A DNA stretch of 64,000 nt from Cristatella mucedo (GCA_009760855.2 WPIO01000007.1:5206501-5270500), one strand, 5' to 3'. Shown: positions 23,352 to 34,759, counted from the first letter of the stretch. A program made the numbers and translations. Notes: generated by a model not told the origin, from the letters alone.

Positions 23352-23909
23352 ATAAACCCTCCCGGAAAAATACCCCGAGCACAAGTTAACCTTCGCTTTC
23401 AGAGCAAGCATAGCAGCCTTGGTACAAAAACAGTTACTTCTGAGCACACTTTCTTGCACTGTACATGCGCGTCGTCTCCTGAGCTGCTACTTTTCACCCA
23501 GAGGAAGCTGCTAGCGAAAGTCGACCGGCGAAGTCGAACAGAGCAGCCGGAAGCCGAATCAATTTGCCCGATTCACCTCTCCACGATGCCAACTAGCTAA
23601 GCATGGTTGACACTATGTGAGTATTATGCAGCAGTATGCTAAGAAACTACTGTCGCTGTACTGCTGCTGCTGCTGCCATGCTGCCATGCTGCCATGCTGC
23701 TGCCATGCTGCCATGCTGCCATGCTGCTGCTGCTGCCATGCTGCTGCCATGCTGCTGTTGCTGCTGCTGCCATGCTGCCATGCTGCTGCTGCTACCATGC
23801 TGCTGCTGCCATGCTGCTGCTGTCATGCTGCCATACTGCTGTTGCCATGCTGGCTCAGAAAACGAAGGCGATAGTTGCTCGGGCTATTTTTCCTGGCGTG
23901 CATGTTTTC
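23352..23909. repeat. Possible foldback element with CTG/CATG microsatellite inside
   Basis: CCCGGAAAAATACCCCGAGCA at the left recurs as an imperfect inverted copy TGCTCGGGCTATTTTTCC at the right (near 23877). Between them 23655-23850 is a (CTG)/(CCATG) microsatellite read as Cys/His/Ala repeats in frame. Confidence 0.4.
23655..23850. repeat. CTG/CCATG microsatellite
   Basis: Irregular alternation of CTG units and CCATGCTG units over ~195 bp. Cys/Ala-rich open frames here are artefacts of the repeat. Confidence 0.95.
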
Positions 23910-25300
23910 CTACCACTAGGTCGAGGACTCGCTGAGAACAGGCTTCGGTCATGCGAGCGCGCATATGCGCAATGGGGGGCCATTAAATCGTTTTCCTGAA
24001 AAGCTTTTAGATCGCTAGGACGTGAACACCGGTTCCACAAGTAGTCTGCTAGGTATGCAGAAACTAAGACAAAGTGATGCCAGTCGAAGCAAGCGTTCAT
24101 GAAGCACGGCACCCGCTAGCAAGCAGATCCCTAATAGACTGCAAAGAACAGAAGCCGGCGGGTCGGGCTTTTCTCGTGCGACTTTTCTAAGATAACCGGT
24201 GCAATAGCAACGCTTCATTGCCATGCTGAGCGCACTCTGGGACCGCATTAACGCTACAAAAACGCGGACAGCGGCTCCGGGACTGAAGGCTTGAAGGAGC
24301 GTGCGGAACCGAAGCGTCGTTCCGCAGGGAACTTAGCATACCTCGCAGGCGCGAGACAGAATATCGGTTGAAATAGCTCATCCACCTCCACCCCGAAGCG
24401 TGGCTTACGAGAAAGGATGGGAAAACCCCGATCTGTTTTGCACGACAAAAGGGTTATTGGTTTTAATGGAATAAAACCCGATTTTGCCGATTAAAAATCT
24501 GGTTTTATTTCCGTGTGTCGCCACACTTCAGTCGTGCAACCTTCGGTCGGCATCGACACCGCCACCGCGTCGACATCGTCGACGTCACTGTCGTTGCTTT
24601 ACTCGGCGGCGTTGCTCGCCGTCGGGGGGGGGGGCGTCGAGTAGTCGTAGAATGCGTAGGTTCGACGAGGTTCGACTCCAACGGTTCGACATTGCAGGGA
24701 TACCTGGGGAATGACTGCTACTTGTCCGTTGCACAATTCTCTTCCGAAAACCCAAGTTCTTGCGAGCGTCGTATACGGAAACCGATACAACTAAGACCTG
24801 TTTAAAGCTGGTCTGTTTAGTGTTTGACCTCAGCGCGTAAGAAATTACGTGCTTATGGACATCTAAATGCCTACTGCTTAAGGCTGGGTCTGCCACAGGG
24901 GCGGCGGCGTTGGATACACGCCGGCGGCTAGTAACCTGCATGCTAGTTATGATCGTGCGCACCTTTTATAGCTTTGTTATCGCCGTTCAAATGCATTCCT
25001 AGATAAAATTGCTGTCCCTAAGATTCATGAATCATGCATTTTTAACAAAAGAAAAGCGCCGCGGAGCCGACGAGGGGGCCGGGGCCGCTAGCTGAGACAC
25101 CACTCGTTTGGCGGGAGCTATGAGCTGAGTGCTCATTTGTTTGGTGTTCCTAGCATTGTCTCGAACCGTTCAGCGCGTTTTCCCTAAAGTGTCACTGTGA
25201 ATCTCTAACTTAGCGGTAATCAGGCATGCTATAACTCCGGCGGCCCAACTTTACGCTTGTATTTGGAATCATCGCTCAATGTGCAATAAACCCCAACTGA
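23910..25300. other. No gene seen; one imperfect hairpin
   Basis: Holds a near-perfect inverted repeat at 24470-24509 (AATAAAACCCGATTTT against AAAAATCTGGTTTTATT) and a G11 run at 24624-24634. No coding feature recognised. Confidence 0.45.
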
Positions 25301-25301
25301 T

Positions 25302-25350
25302 AATGTATCTCCGTCTGTAACTCCACATAGCCATAAAGACACGTGGATGT
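25302..25350 (-). mobile_element. Family B LINE 3' end, ~50 bp
   Basis: AATGTATCTCCGTCTGTAAC and CCATAAAGACACGTGGATG match the family B 3' terminus on the minus strand. It abuts the family A copy that follows. Confidence 0.75.
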
Positions 25351-25947
25351 TTCTGAAAAAGGTCTCGACCTGATAGCCTTGACTAAAACCTGGCTAAAAT
25401 CGGTAAACTGCCAGACAATTAAAGACACAACTCCGGCTGGCTTCTCCTTCTTTCACACCCTTAGATCAATCCAAACTGGAAGTGGAGTCGCTATGGTCAC
25501 GCGCTCGAATTTTAGTTTCAAGCCGTTTGCAGTATCCTCGAAGCAGCCTTTCGAATATATTTGTCTTGATTTCACCCGCGAGCAAGCTACCGATAGTGGC
25601 AATAGCCTATCGCCCACCATGTACCAAGTCCTCCTTTATCTCAGATTTCTCCGATATCATATCACTTTTGCATGCAAGAAATCGATCCTCCCTCGTTATG
25701 GGTGATTTCAAAATTCACTTTGATAACTTATCTGACGCCTTCAGCACTGAATTTCGTGCATTGACTGACTCGTTGTCTCTTGTGGCTCATGTGCATGGCC
25801 CTACTCACATCGAGGGTTACACACTCGACCAAATTTTCTCATACAACCACTTTATCATCACCAATTAATGCCAAATTCTGCTTATATGACCACATGCAGA
25901 TTTCATTCAGTCTACAATGTGTGTCCTCCTCATCGTCTAATTTCCTT

Positions 25948-26030
25948 TGCAGCAAATGTAAAGCGCCTAGCAAGAGATTGAGTTCTCTGAGGGCGCTTTA
26001 TCAAGTCAATAATAATAATAATAGACTTGA
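25948..26030 (+). mobile_element. Family A tail inserted in family A LINE
   Basis: TTTGCAGCAAATGTAAAGCGCC followed by GGGCGCTTTATCAAGTC and (AAT)n, placed between the endonuclease and the linker of the surrounding copy. The copy at 56145-59037 is continuous here. Confidence 0.8.
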
Positions 26031-26034
26031 TAAA

Positions 26035-26088
26035 TTCACAGGTGGTCTTAAATAATAACAATAATAATAATCTAAGACCACCTGTGAA
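26035..26088. repeat. 16-bp perfect inverted repeat
   Basis: TTCACAGGTGGTCTTA at 26035-26050 and its exact complement at 26073-26088, with an AAT-rich loop. A shorter inverted pair (TCAAGTC at 26001, GACTTGA at 26024) sits just before it. Confidence 0.9.
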
Positions 26089-27340
26089 TCGCGAGACCTA
26101 AAGACCCTTGACATTGATGATCTTCGTACGAGAGTATCTGCTTCGCCTCTGCTGCTCAGTCCTCCTTCCGATCTGTCATCATCGGTAGATTGCTACAACA
26201 CGACACTAGTTGACATGCTCGATGAGTTTGCACCTCTGACTAAGCGCAGTGTGCGCCCCCTCCTAGACGGCCTATGGTTTACCGCAGACATTAAACTAAC
26301 TAGGTCAACTAAGTGCTAGCTTGAAAAAGCACACAAGGGATTAGAACTGATACACTTAAGGTACATTACACTTATTTGAAGGTCCATTACACTTACTTGA
26401 GGATTACTGTATATCGTACCAATCGATCCCAGCAAAGGCCAAGCATAGTTTCTATAAAAAACATTGCTGAATTACGGATGCACAATCCAAAAATGCTGAT
26501 ATCGTTGATCGACCATCTGCTTAACCGCTCCCAGGTTAGCTCCTTACCTAACGATCCTTGTGATGATCTAGCCGACCGCTTCTCTCGATTCTTTGTCCGG
26601 AAGATAGACAAGATCAGGGAATCCATCCCTGCGATGACAACCTCCCCACTAGAATGCTGTTCCTCGGTTCCTGGCTGCACCTCAACGTCTGCATTTAAGC
26701 AGGTCACTAGTGATCTAGTCCTAAAGTTCTTATCGCAATCAAAGAAGACGACAAGTCCTCTGGACCCTATTCCCACTGTCCTGCTCCTACGTTGCATTGA
26801 TCTGTTGCTGCCATGCATAACTAACATAATTAATATGTCATTAGCCTCAGGTCATGTCCCAGCACCTTTCAAAAAAGCTGTAGTCAGGCCACTTCTCAAG
26901 AAAGCTACACTTGACCAAGAGAACTTGAGCAACTACCGCCCAGTTTCCCTTCTACCATTCCTATCAAAGACACTCGAACGGGTCGTAGCGGACCAGCTGA
27001 ACTCGTATATCGAAACCTCACACCTTGCTAGTAAGTTCCAGTCTGGCTTTACAGCTAATCACTCCACAGAGTCAGCATTGCTTCGGGTACCACATCTAAA
27101 TTCGTCCATATTTGTGACATGCCGTCTTGACTTCTGTAACTCACTGATTGCTGGCCTGCCGGCCTGTGCAAACAGGCGCTTACAGCTGGTGCAAAGCTCT
27201 GCAGCCAGGCTTGTCTGTCGTGAGCGTCGAAGCTGCCGCATCACGCCACTTCTCGCCGACCTGCCTCGGGTCTTTTCCCTGCACTTTTCAAAAAGGCTGT
27301 TAAGCCACTTATTAAGGAGTTCCAGCGCTCGCCGGTAGCT

Positions 27341-27629
27341 AAGGATGATTGCGAAAGTGAACGATGCTGGCGTTTGAAGGTGTGCAAGGCAAAAAGGGCT
27401 CTGCTTACATTTGCAACGTCTTCAGCGAGAGGCAGTCATCCTGAGCTCGCTGAGCCGCCAGAGCGCTCGCCGTAGCGGCTTCGTGCGCTCGCCGAGCGGT
27501 CGTGTAAGATCTGGGGTCCCATTGTTCGTGGATCCAGTTGGCCCACACTCTTCCAGCCACGTCCTCACTCAGGGAGAATTGCCAGTCGAAGCAGAAAATG
27601 CCTTATTAGAGCTATCTAAAGAAATACTT
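27341..27629. other. No gene seen
   Basis: GC-richer stretch with a 73-residue frame (27411-27632) that is not recognisable. Confidence 0.4.
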
Positions 27630-27850
27630 TGAGTTCAGCTAGTCTGTCGCGACCCGTTCCAGTGTATTTGATAGGAATGATAGAAGGGAGACTGGGAGAA
27701 AGTTGCTCAAGTTCTCTTGGTCTAGTGCTGCTTTCTTGAGTAGTGGCATGACTACCTTGGATGGGCCCATACACATTGCCTCAATAGCTGGTGAGGTACA
27801 CCAGTTCTACCATTGATGAGAATAGCCATAAATTAAGTACATTGGTGCAA
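27630..27850 (-). mobile_element. Family A LINE fragment (RT start)
   Basis: Plus-strand text GACCCGTTCCAGTGTATTTG and GTTGCTCAAGTTCTCTTGGTC parallels 57676-57780, the minus-strand RT start of the 56-59 kb copy. Confidence 0.75.
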
Positions 27851-28334
27851 TGATGGGATCGCGTGCTGTTCTTGTAAATTATCCAAAGGTAAATTAAGTT
27901 AACACAATATCCTGCAGCAACTAAAACAGATTGAAAACTTTACCCCGACAGCCCTGTGAGATGAAATTTGAACACGCCTTAACGACACCAAACGATCTGG
28001 AATTCAGATCGTCTGACTCCTCAGCTGTCCCTCCCTACACTGGCTGACGATGACCCCAATTTACGCGACGGTTTCCTGCCCTTTGCAGATAAGCAATCAC
28101 CTGAGGTGCATTCATCGCAGCAGATATCCTGTGCTAATTTGTAAGCCAGCCTCAGTTCTTAGGGATGGAGGTTAACGATTGTCTGAAATATTAGCCCTCC
28201 GCAGGTGGTTCATTAAGAAAATAATAGGGCGAACGATTACTTCTAAGAAGGTTTATTTGTTCATCGGCGGCTCACGATAGTCCAGATACTTGCACGCACC
28301 TGCTCCAACGCCGTCTCGATCTCTTCCTCGATCG
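27851..28334. other. No gene seen
   Basis: No feature recognised on either strand. Confidence 0.45.
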
Positions 28335-28600
28335 CGGAATAATAATAATACATTTGTATAGCTCCCTCAGAGAACTGATTTTCTCTCTAGGCACTTTACA
28401 GATGCTGTACAGACAGCATTACCAAATGATTGGTGGTAACATTCGCAAGAAGCAGGCACAGTGTAAGCAGGTACATTCGCACCAGAGACAAACAGGTGCA
28501 TTTTAAGTTTCTTTTTAAATGTCGTCATGTCAAGGACGTTGTGGTGTGTGTCGACAGTGAGTTATTCTTAGCCATTCGCGACTGCATGATGCATGCAATG
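28335..28600 (-). mobile_element. LINE 3' end (family C-like), old
   Basis: Minus-strand tail: (ATT)n at 28341, GAGGGAGCTATACAAATG, then the CATTTAAAAAGAAACTTAAA-type block near 28500-28525 common to these LINEs. Confidence 0.65.
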
Positions 28601-30284
28601 CGTCAATTCGCAAGATTCGGTGAAGATTAAGAGCACCTCTTTATTTATTCATAAGACATATTAAGAAAGAACTTACAGGAGCTTTAGACACAAGCCCTCA
28701 TTTGAGTCCTGCATCAAACTACCTTCTTGCTGTGTATTTTTAAACGTCTTTACCGCTCTTCAAAAAAATAGCAGCCTCAAATTACCAGCCCCACTAGCCA
28801 AATTCCAAATTTCCAACCTCAATTCCTGTGCCCCTTCTCGTGCGTAGAAATGAAAGCGTAGATTTTTGTCCTAAGGATGACACCGGGGGAAGGGGGAGAG
28901 TGTATCGCTCGAAAAGAGGTGGATTTAGAGCTTGTCTACGGGGCAACCCGTACCTCCAAGCCTCACCAGGCCATCCAGTCTGGTCATTGACCTCTACATA
29001 GGAAATCCTATTTTAGGCAGGATCTTCACCACTGCAGCTCTAGCGATGCCCAGCGAGACGATTGACTCTCAAGAAGGACTTGCAATCGATGGTGTCGAAT
29101 GCCGCTGAGGGACTCAGTAGAATTAGAAAACTCTTATCTAGCTGACTCAAAGAAGCGCGCAATCTTTGATGTTTTTATACAAGCGTTAAGCTGCTCTTCC
29201 ACCACTCCCTTGGATGGGAAGTGCAGAAGGAAGACCAGGCGGAAGTTGGGTAAGCGAGCATATAAAGGGCACCTGGAGAATTTTGAGTTCTCTAAGCGAG
29301 CTATAGCAATGAATTATATATATATAATGAAAACCTTCGGCTCACTAAGGTTCGGACAGCCTGAAACTCTTGCTGAACTAGAAGGTTCGTCTTAACTTGA
29401 TAGACAAGCGTAAGGAGCGTACAACGCTATTTTCAAAGAATTTCCACTGGCTGCCTGCTGAGTACGGAATACTGTTTCAGGCGCTAACGGTGGCATGTGT
29501 AAGGCAAAAAAAAGACAAAGTCGGTCCTTGTATTTGTGATCTCCAAAATAAATGCCGACCACAGCAAAGCGAGTTCACATCATCTGCCTTTAGGTTTGCT
29601 ATCGGGCCCAGCAGATTTCGCATGGTCATCGCACGGTTTGCTTCGAGTTAAGTGTCCCTTTGTGAAATTAATTTTAATAATTAGTTGCTCTTCGAGCCTT
29701 TTCCTAGCTGCACTAAAATATACGGCGATGATAGCCATAGCACTGTGCCCGTAGCAGAACGTTTAACACGGTAAAAAGTGTGTGCTTGCATCTACATTTA
29801 CCAGACACGTTTTAGAGATATCTTTCAGTTTAGAGTTTCTTCCTAAAGCCTAATTCCAAAACCCTTAACCTCAAACAAAAGTAAAACATTCAGACAATGA
29901 CACACTCAACGCAAAGTTACCATATCAGGATCCGCATCACATATACATATACAGTACGTCGACGTATTAGTTGGTGTTTCCTTATCTTAGTGACGTAGCA
30001 AGCCGACAGAATGTGCGCCTTCAGTCGCCGATGGCAAGCCGCATTGCGAACACTTGAGGGGTTTTGCAGCTTATTGATTTCATATGGCTGTCAAGTAGCT
30101 CTGTGGCATCGAGTTCGAGTAACCATCAGGAGCGCAAATGAATAGTCCGATGCCTTGGCTACTTTCTGCGCTTAGTCCCTGTAGGTAGCGACTGCATACC
30201 GGGTTAGCTCTCTTTCCATTGCCGAAGGAACCCAGAAAAGCTTTAATCCTCTCTCAAGAGACCTAACCTATTATCATCCAAAAG
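28601..30284. other. No gene seen
   Basis: Open frames at 29099-29395 and 29397-29651 are unrecognised. FHWLPAEYGILFQAL near 29440-29485 faintly recalls the LINE post-RT motif HWLPVxxRIxFKxL, so an ancient LINE relic is possible. Confidence 0.4.
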
Positions 30285-30818
30285 TTGTAAGACCTCACCC
30301 TCAAGATTGGTTCATTTAGCATAACCCCAGTGACTTCTGCCCGTCGGCGGCTTGCTACTCCAAAACGACTTGATATTTGATGAGCCCATTGCCTCCATTG
30401 TCAAATCGACCTAATTTCAGCCGAGGAACATTGCCAAAATCATGACCTGCTGAGACAAGAGTACGACTGCCGAACCAGCTTACGCTTGTGTGACGTCTAG
30501 ATTACTGCTATTCTCTTTGTTCAGGACTTCCGGCTTGTTCCCCTTGATCGTCTGCAACTGGTGTGAAACTCAGCAGCTCATTTGGGCTGTCTCAAAGGCG
30601 AACCTGTTGCATGGCATCACTTCTGTCTGAGCTTCACTGGCTCCATTTCAAGCACCGAACCGACACAGAAGATTCCCTGTCTGGCCTATAGGCCGCTCCA
30701 CTCGCTCGTATCAGTCTATCTATCTGACCTCTCTGCTCCTCCGGTCAAGTGGTCTCTGTTTCTGTCTCTGTCTGTCTCTGTCTCTCTGTCTCTCTCTGTC
30801 TCTCTCTGTCTCTCTGTG

Positions 30819-30864
<46 letters not shown>

Positions 30865-31495
30865 ACTCTCTCTCGCACCCTCCCCTCATCGACCTCCACT
30901 CGTCGCGCCGTGCCTCGCACTAAATTTGAATCTCTTTTGGTGGTCGGATATTCAGCTCATAGACGGCAAAGTCTGGAGCTCGCATCCATCCAGCGACAGT
31001 CACTACCTGCAGCAATGACCTTGACCCTGCACATTGCACAATGCTCAAAGCCTCTTGACAGACCATCGCAGCAGTGTTACTAAATCTTACATTGAGCCCC
31101 TCGAAGAGCGAGCTTCCGGTGGCAGCAGTTACTTATTCCCCCAAGTACAAAAGTCTTGCTTAATTTCAAATTTTGTTGCTCTCATTTCGGTTCTACGTTC
31201 AAGAAATCGTCCTGTTCTCGTACCGGTTGATTTTAATTACCATTCATTTAGATGAACCAGCTGAGCCTGTATGCTCCAAATTTTGTATATTGGCTAGTTC
31301 ATTTCTTTTGTAACTCATGTGAATGGACACACTCCTAAAAAAAGGTAAGGAATTTGACGGTATTTTCTCCTGCAACAATACGCAGTCAAATCCCATTATT
31401 ATCAAACTCTGCCCATCTGACCACGTGCGGATCTCATTCAGTCTGCCATTTGTGTCCCCTTAGCTACAAGACATCACATGTGAATCGCTAAAAAT
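30285..31495 (+). mobile_element. Old family A-like LINE pieces around a microsatellite
   Basis: 30285-30750 follows the post-RT part (QLVxNSAA-like near 30548, HWL-like near 30640, LHSLVSVYLSDL near 30690-30730). 31080-31480 follows the endonuclease end (RSRNRPVLVPVDFN near 31193, SDHVRISFSL near 31415). The order is inverted relative to a complete LINE, so these are two insertions or a rearrangement. Confidence 0.6.
30755..30865. repeat. (TCTG)/(TCTC) microsatellite
   Basis: Mixed TCTG and TCTC units, about 110 bp, inside the LINE relic. Confidence 0.95.
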
Positions 31496-31496
31496 T

Positions 31497-32545
31497 AATA
31501 AAAATTATAATAATAACACTTGATAAAGCGCCCTCAGAGAACTTAATCTCTTTATAGGCGCTTTACATTTGCTGCAAAGGAAACACGATCGAGTGGTGAG
31601 TGATATTATGATTCATAAACAACATGAATAACATGGTTATGGGTGACATGCACAGGGTCAGCATGCAAGTATGTTAATGGCAGCATGAAACAGTGTCAGC
31701 ACGCGTAAGCACATAAAGAACGAATCGCTGGGACCCACTAAATGCCATCATAAATAGGTGCGTTTTCAATTTCTTTTTAAATGCAGTCAAGTCAGCGGAT
31801 GTCGTGACGGAAGTCGGGAGTGAGTTCCAGGCTTTGGGAGCATACGAAATAAAGGTACGGTTTCCAAAGAATTTGAGGTTCCTACGAGGTAGGTATAGGT
31901 AAACAGTTAGATTCCGAAAAGTGGATGGTACGATGCTTAGCCTAGTGGGGGAGTAGATCTGAGAGATAGGCTGGAGCCAAAGAGTGAAAAGACCTAAAAG
32001 TGAGCGTCAAAACCTTGAAGTCGATCAGTTGCTTGACTGGTAGCCAGTGCAGGTCAGCGAGAAGTGGTGTGAGGTGGCAACTAACGCTCACGACAGACAA
32101 GCCTAGCTGCAGAGTTTTGCACCAGCTGCAATCGCCTGATCGCACTGGTTGGTAGGCCAGTAAGCAGTGAGTTGCAGAAGTCGAGACGGGATGTCACGAA
32201 TGCATGGACCAACTTGGACGTGGTATCCTTATCTAAACAAGCCCGAATTTTAGCAATGTTATGTAGCTGAAAGTAGGCAAACTTAATTGTGGAGCTGACG
32301 TAGTCGTCTAACGAAAGGTCACTTTGGAACATGACACCAAGATTTCGTGCAGATTCTACAGGAGATGTGTTGGCAGATCTAATTTTGGGCATTAGCCTTT
32401 CCAAGTTCCGAATCACATTTGGTTTGGCCATAACTAGCAAGTTGGTTTTATCCTCATTCGATTTAAGAAAATTTTGCTGCCATCCAAGTGCGGATGTCAT
32501 CAATGCATGCAGCAATGGAGTTAAGAGAATTCGACGTGGCCCCAA
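31497..32545 (-). mobile_element. LINE family A, 3' half
   Basis: Minus strand from the end of RT (frame 32081-32551, 156 residues with FLKSNEDKTNLLVMAKPNVI and [20 protein letters not shown]) through [15 protein letters not shown] to the tail and ATT run at 31500. The RT catalytic core is absent because of 5' truncation. Confidence 0.85.
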
Positions 32546-32559
32546 GTACAAACCAAACC

Positions 32560-32780
32560 AAAGAATAATAATTATATGTTGCTTGCATTACACATTTGAG
32601 AACTAGATCTCTATCTCAGCGCTTTAAAATTCGATTCGCAAGAATAAATAAAAAAAGTAAATAAAACGGCACACACGGCATCAAACTTAGCCAAGCAAAC
32701 AAAAGCCAACAAGCACCACGGTTAGGCCACGGTATGCCAAATCTAACAAGTATCGTGATTAGACTGGCATGACAATGCAC
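32560..32780 (-). mobile_element. Family C LINE tail
   Basis: Minus-strand tail with ATTATTATTC at 32560, AAAGCGCTGAGATAGAGATC, and the GTGTGCCGTTT-type region shared with 34760-34900. Confidence 0.55.
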
Positions 32781-32916
32781 ACATGACGAAACTCAGAACC
32801 ATGAATGCGTTTATAAATGCTGCGGCTACAAAGGCAATGCAGGGTTCCTACACTAAAGCCTCTGTCGCTGACAGAGCGCTCTTAACAGTGCTGGCCGTCT
32901 CCGACCCATTCATGTA

Positions 32917-33122
32917 CAGTCGACTCTGCTTGTGCTCGGGCCAAAAAATGGTCACTCTTACAGGCGGAATATTTCCATACGCGGAGTGAGATTATATCTA
33001 GAGTAAATCTGGGATGCTGAGTGGCTGTTCTTGTAAGCGGAGTATACCAATATCCTTATTCTTATTCTTAATATTAATTAATATTAGTATTAATATTTGT
33101 ATTCTTTATAGGGAGTCGACTG
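32917..33122. mobile_element. 206-bp pogo/Tigger-like MITE
   Basis: Perfect 10-bp terminal inverted repeats CAGTCGACTC (32917-32926) and GAGTCGACTG (33113-33122), flanked on both sides by TA (32915-32916 and 33123-33124), the expected TA target-site duplication of Tc1/mariner-type elements. The CAGTnnACTC start is typical of pogo/Tigger MITEs. The interior is AT-rich and has no transposase. Confidence 0.75.
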
Positions 33123-33124
33123 TA

Positions 33125-33409
33125 GCAGTAGAGCCGGCACCTTGACGCGCGGCTAGCGAGTCACAGGTTTGGGCTCGATGCACGTAGGGAAGGCCGACGG
33201 TAGCCCGTTCCTAAATATAACGAGTCCATGCCGTTAATAGCCACAGAAAGGCACGTGTTCGCGTAGCACCTGCTATAGTGAACAAGTAGATTACCTTACA
33301 AGTAATAGCCCAAAGTATAAGTCAATAACCATTTTTCGCTACGGGATTTATATATTTTATACATTTTATGGTCTTACCATAGATAATAATAATAATAACA
33401 ATAATAATG
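33125..33409. other. No gene seen
   Basis: Short spacer ending in an (AAT)n run at 33383-33408. Confidence 0.5.
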
Positions 33410-33970
33410 TATGCCATAATGTTTTGTCATCGTTAAGTTTTATAAAATGTGCTGCCATCCATGTGCGGATGTCATCAATGCATGCAGCAAGTGAGTTGAG
33501 AGAATTTGAGGTGCTCGAAGGCTGGGAGGGATCAAAGCAAAGGTACCACTGAGTGTCATCCGCACAGAAGTGAAAGCCTAGATTGTGCTTGGCAATCACA
33601 TCAGCAAGAAGGAGAGTATAAACCGTGAAAAGAACCGGACCTAGCACTGAGCCCTGAGGTACTCCATATTTCAGAGGTACTTCAGATGATCTTTGTCCAT
33701 TCACGTCAATACTCTGGAGTCTCCCACTGAGATAGGACCTGAACCACTGCAGAGCAGTGCCAGTGATGCCCAGGCGAGATGAGAGGCGCTCTAGAAGAAC
33801 TTTGTGATCGATGGTATCAAAAGCTGCCGAAAGATCAAGCAAAACAAGCAGAGACACTCTACCCATGTCTGCATTCCTAAGTAGGTCGTTGTATACCCTA
33901 AGCAATGCTGACTCTGTGGAGTGATTAGCTGTAAAGCTAGACTGGAACTTACTAGCAAGGTGTGAGGTGT
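33410..33970 (-). mobile_element. LINE family A, internal RT segment only
   Basis: Minus strand, frame 33366-33905: DLSAAFDTIDHKVLLERLSS, GVPQGSVLGPVLF and a catalytic box reading CADD rather than YADD. Very close to 57100-57655. Both the 5' part and the 3' UTR are missing, which is unusual for a LINE insertion. Confidence 0.88.
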
Positions 33971-33983
33971 TCCGACTTGCATC

Positions 33984-34125
33984 ACAACGTACCCTGGCTT
34001 GACCGCATTAAAAAAAAACTAAAATCGCATCCATGTATTACATCATTTAGTGGGTCTGTGTGATTCGTCCTTTACGTGCTTATGCATGCCGACACTGTGC
34101 ATACTGCCATTAACCTCATTTGCAC
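33984..34125 (+). mobile_element. Family A LINE 3' UTR fragment
   Basis: TTAGTGGGTCTGTGTGATTCGTCC and CGACACTGTGCATACTGCC match the 3' UTR near 8885-8950, in the opposite orientation to its neighbour at 33410-33970. A short minus-strand piece (TCTTCTGCACGAAGAATCGAGAGA-like) follows near 34138-34162. Confidence 0.75.
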
Positions 34126-34169
34126 TCCTCATTAATATCTTCTGCACGAAGAATCGAGAGATTATGACA

Positions 34170-34759
34170 TACCCTGTTCCCAACCGTTATAATTCAGTAA
34201 CAGCTAATAATTTTAAGCACTCATAACATTATAAAAAGCAGTTTGTGTACCAGGATAGTGTGCTATCACCTCATTGCTTATGCTTTGGAAGTATAGAAAA
34301 TAGCCAGTATTCCCTTAAAAGATTGCTTTTTGTGACCATAGCAGTGAGTAACTTAAAATAAACGCATTTCTGATAAGAAAACTGACAAAATTAATGGCGT
34401 CTTTTGGCTCTCATTCAATCTGAAAGAGCTTCAAATAAATTTAAATTAAAATCTATTTACTTTGAAGTTGGAAAAGGTTGGTGACACTCTCTCTGATCTG
34501 TTACTTTCACACTTTCATCCAACACGTTCCACTCCTTGAGCCTCAATGTCATAAGCTTAGAATTGGACTTCGTAAGACCGAGGTCTCTTGTGGCACTGTT
34601 GATGTATTTCCGGTTGGGCGAGTATAGTTTTCTTTTTAGCCACATCTGTGAAATTAGAATCTAGATCTGCAATATGCTATTCGCTGTCTGACTTCACTGC
34701 TCTTTCTTAGAAAGAGCTGGTTCTTCTCATGAGGGTTGTAGACGAGCAGTGTAGGGCAG
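34170..34759. other. No gene seen; short family F trace
   Basis: 34180-34215 resembles the GTTATAATTC block of repeat F. The rest is AT-rich and non-coding. Confidence 0.45.

Larger units (their letters stand above)
25350..27340 (+). mobile_element. LINE family A with endonuclease, RT core deleted
   Basis: Endonuclease part at 25350-25940: LIALTKTWL, then the GDF(K)IHFDNLSDAFS block near 25690-25745 (consensus GDFN, so the Asn is Lys here) and HIEGYTLDQIF near 25806-25840. A family A tail is inserted at 25948-26030. The frame at 26376-27338 (320 residues) runs from the linker (FSRFFVRKIDKIRESIP) through the RT start (NYRPVSLLPFLSKTLERVV) to STESALLRV, then jumps at about 27090 straight to [14 protein letters not shown]. 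The YADD and QGSVLGP motifs are gone although the frame stays open. Confidence 0.85.

Noticed and set aside
22713-23459. 248-residue minus-strand open frame
   Set aside because: Overlaps other long frames on both strands in CpG-rich DNA; stop codons are rare there by composition and no domain is recognisable.
23613-23935. Cysteine-rich or histidine-rich small proteins
   Set aside because: All frames are translations of the CTG/CATG microsatellite.
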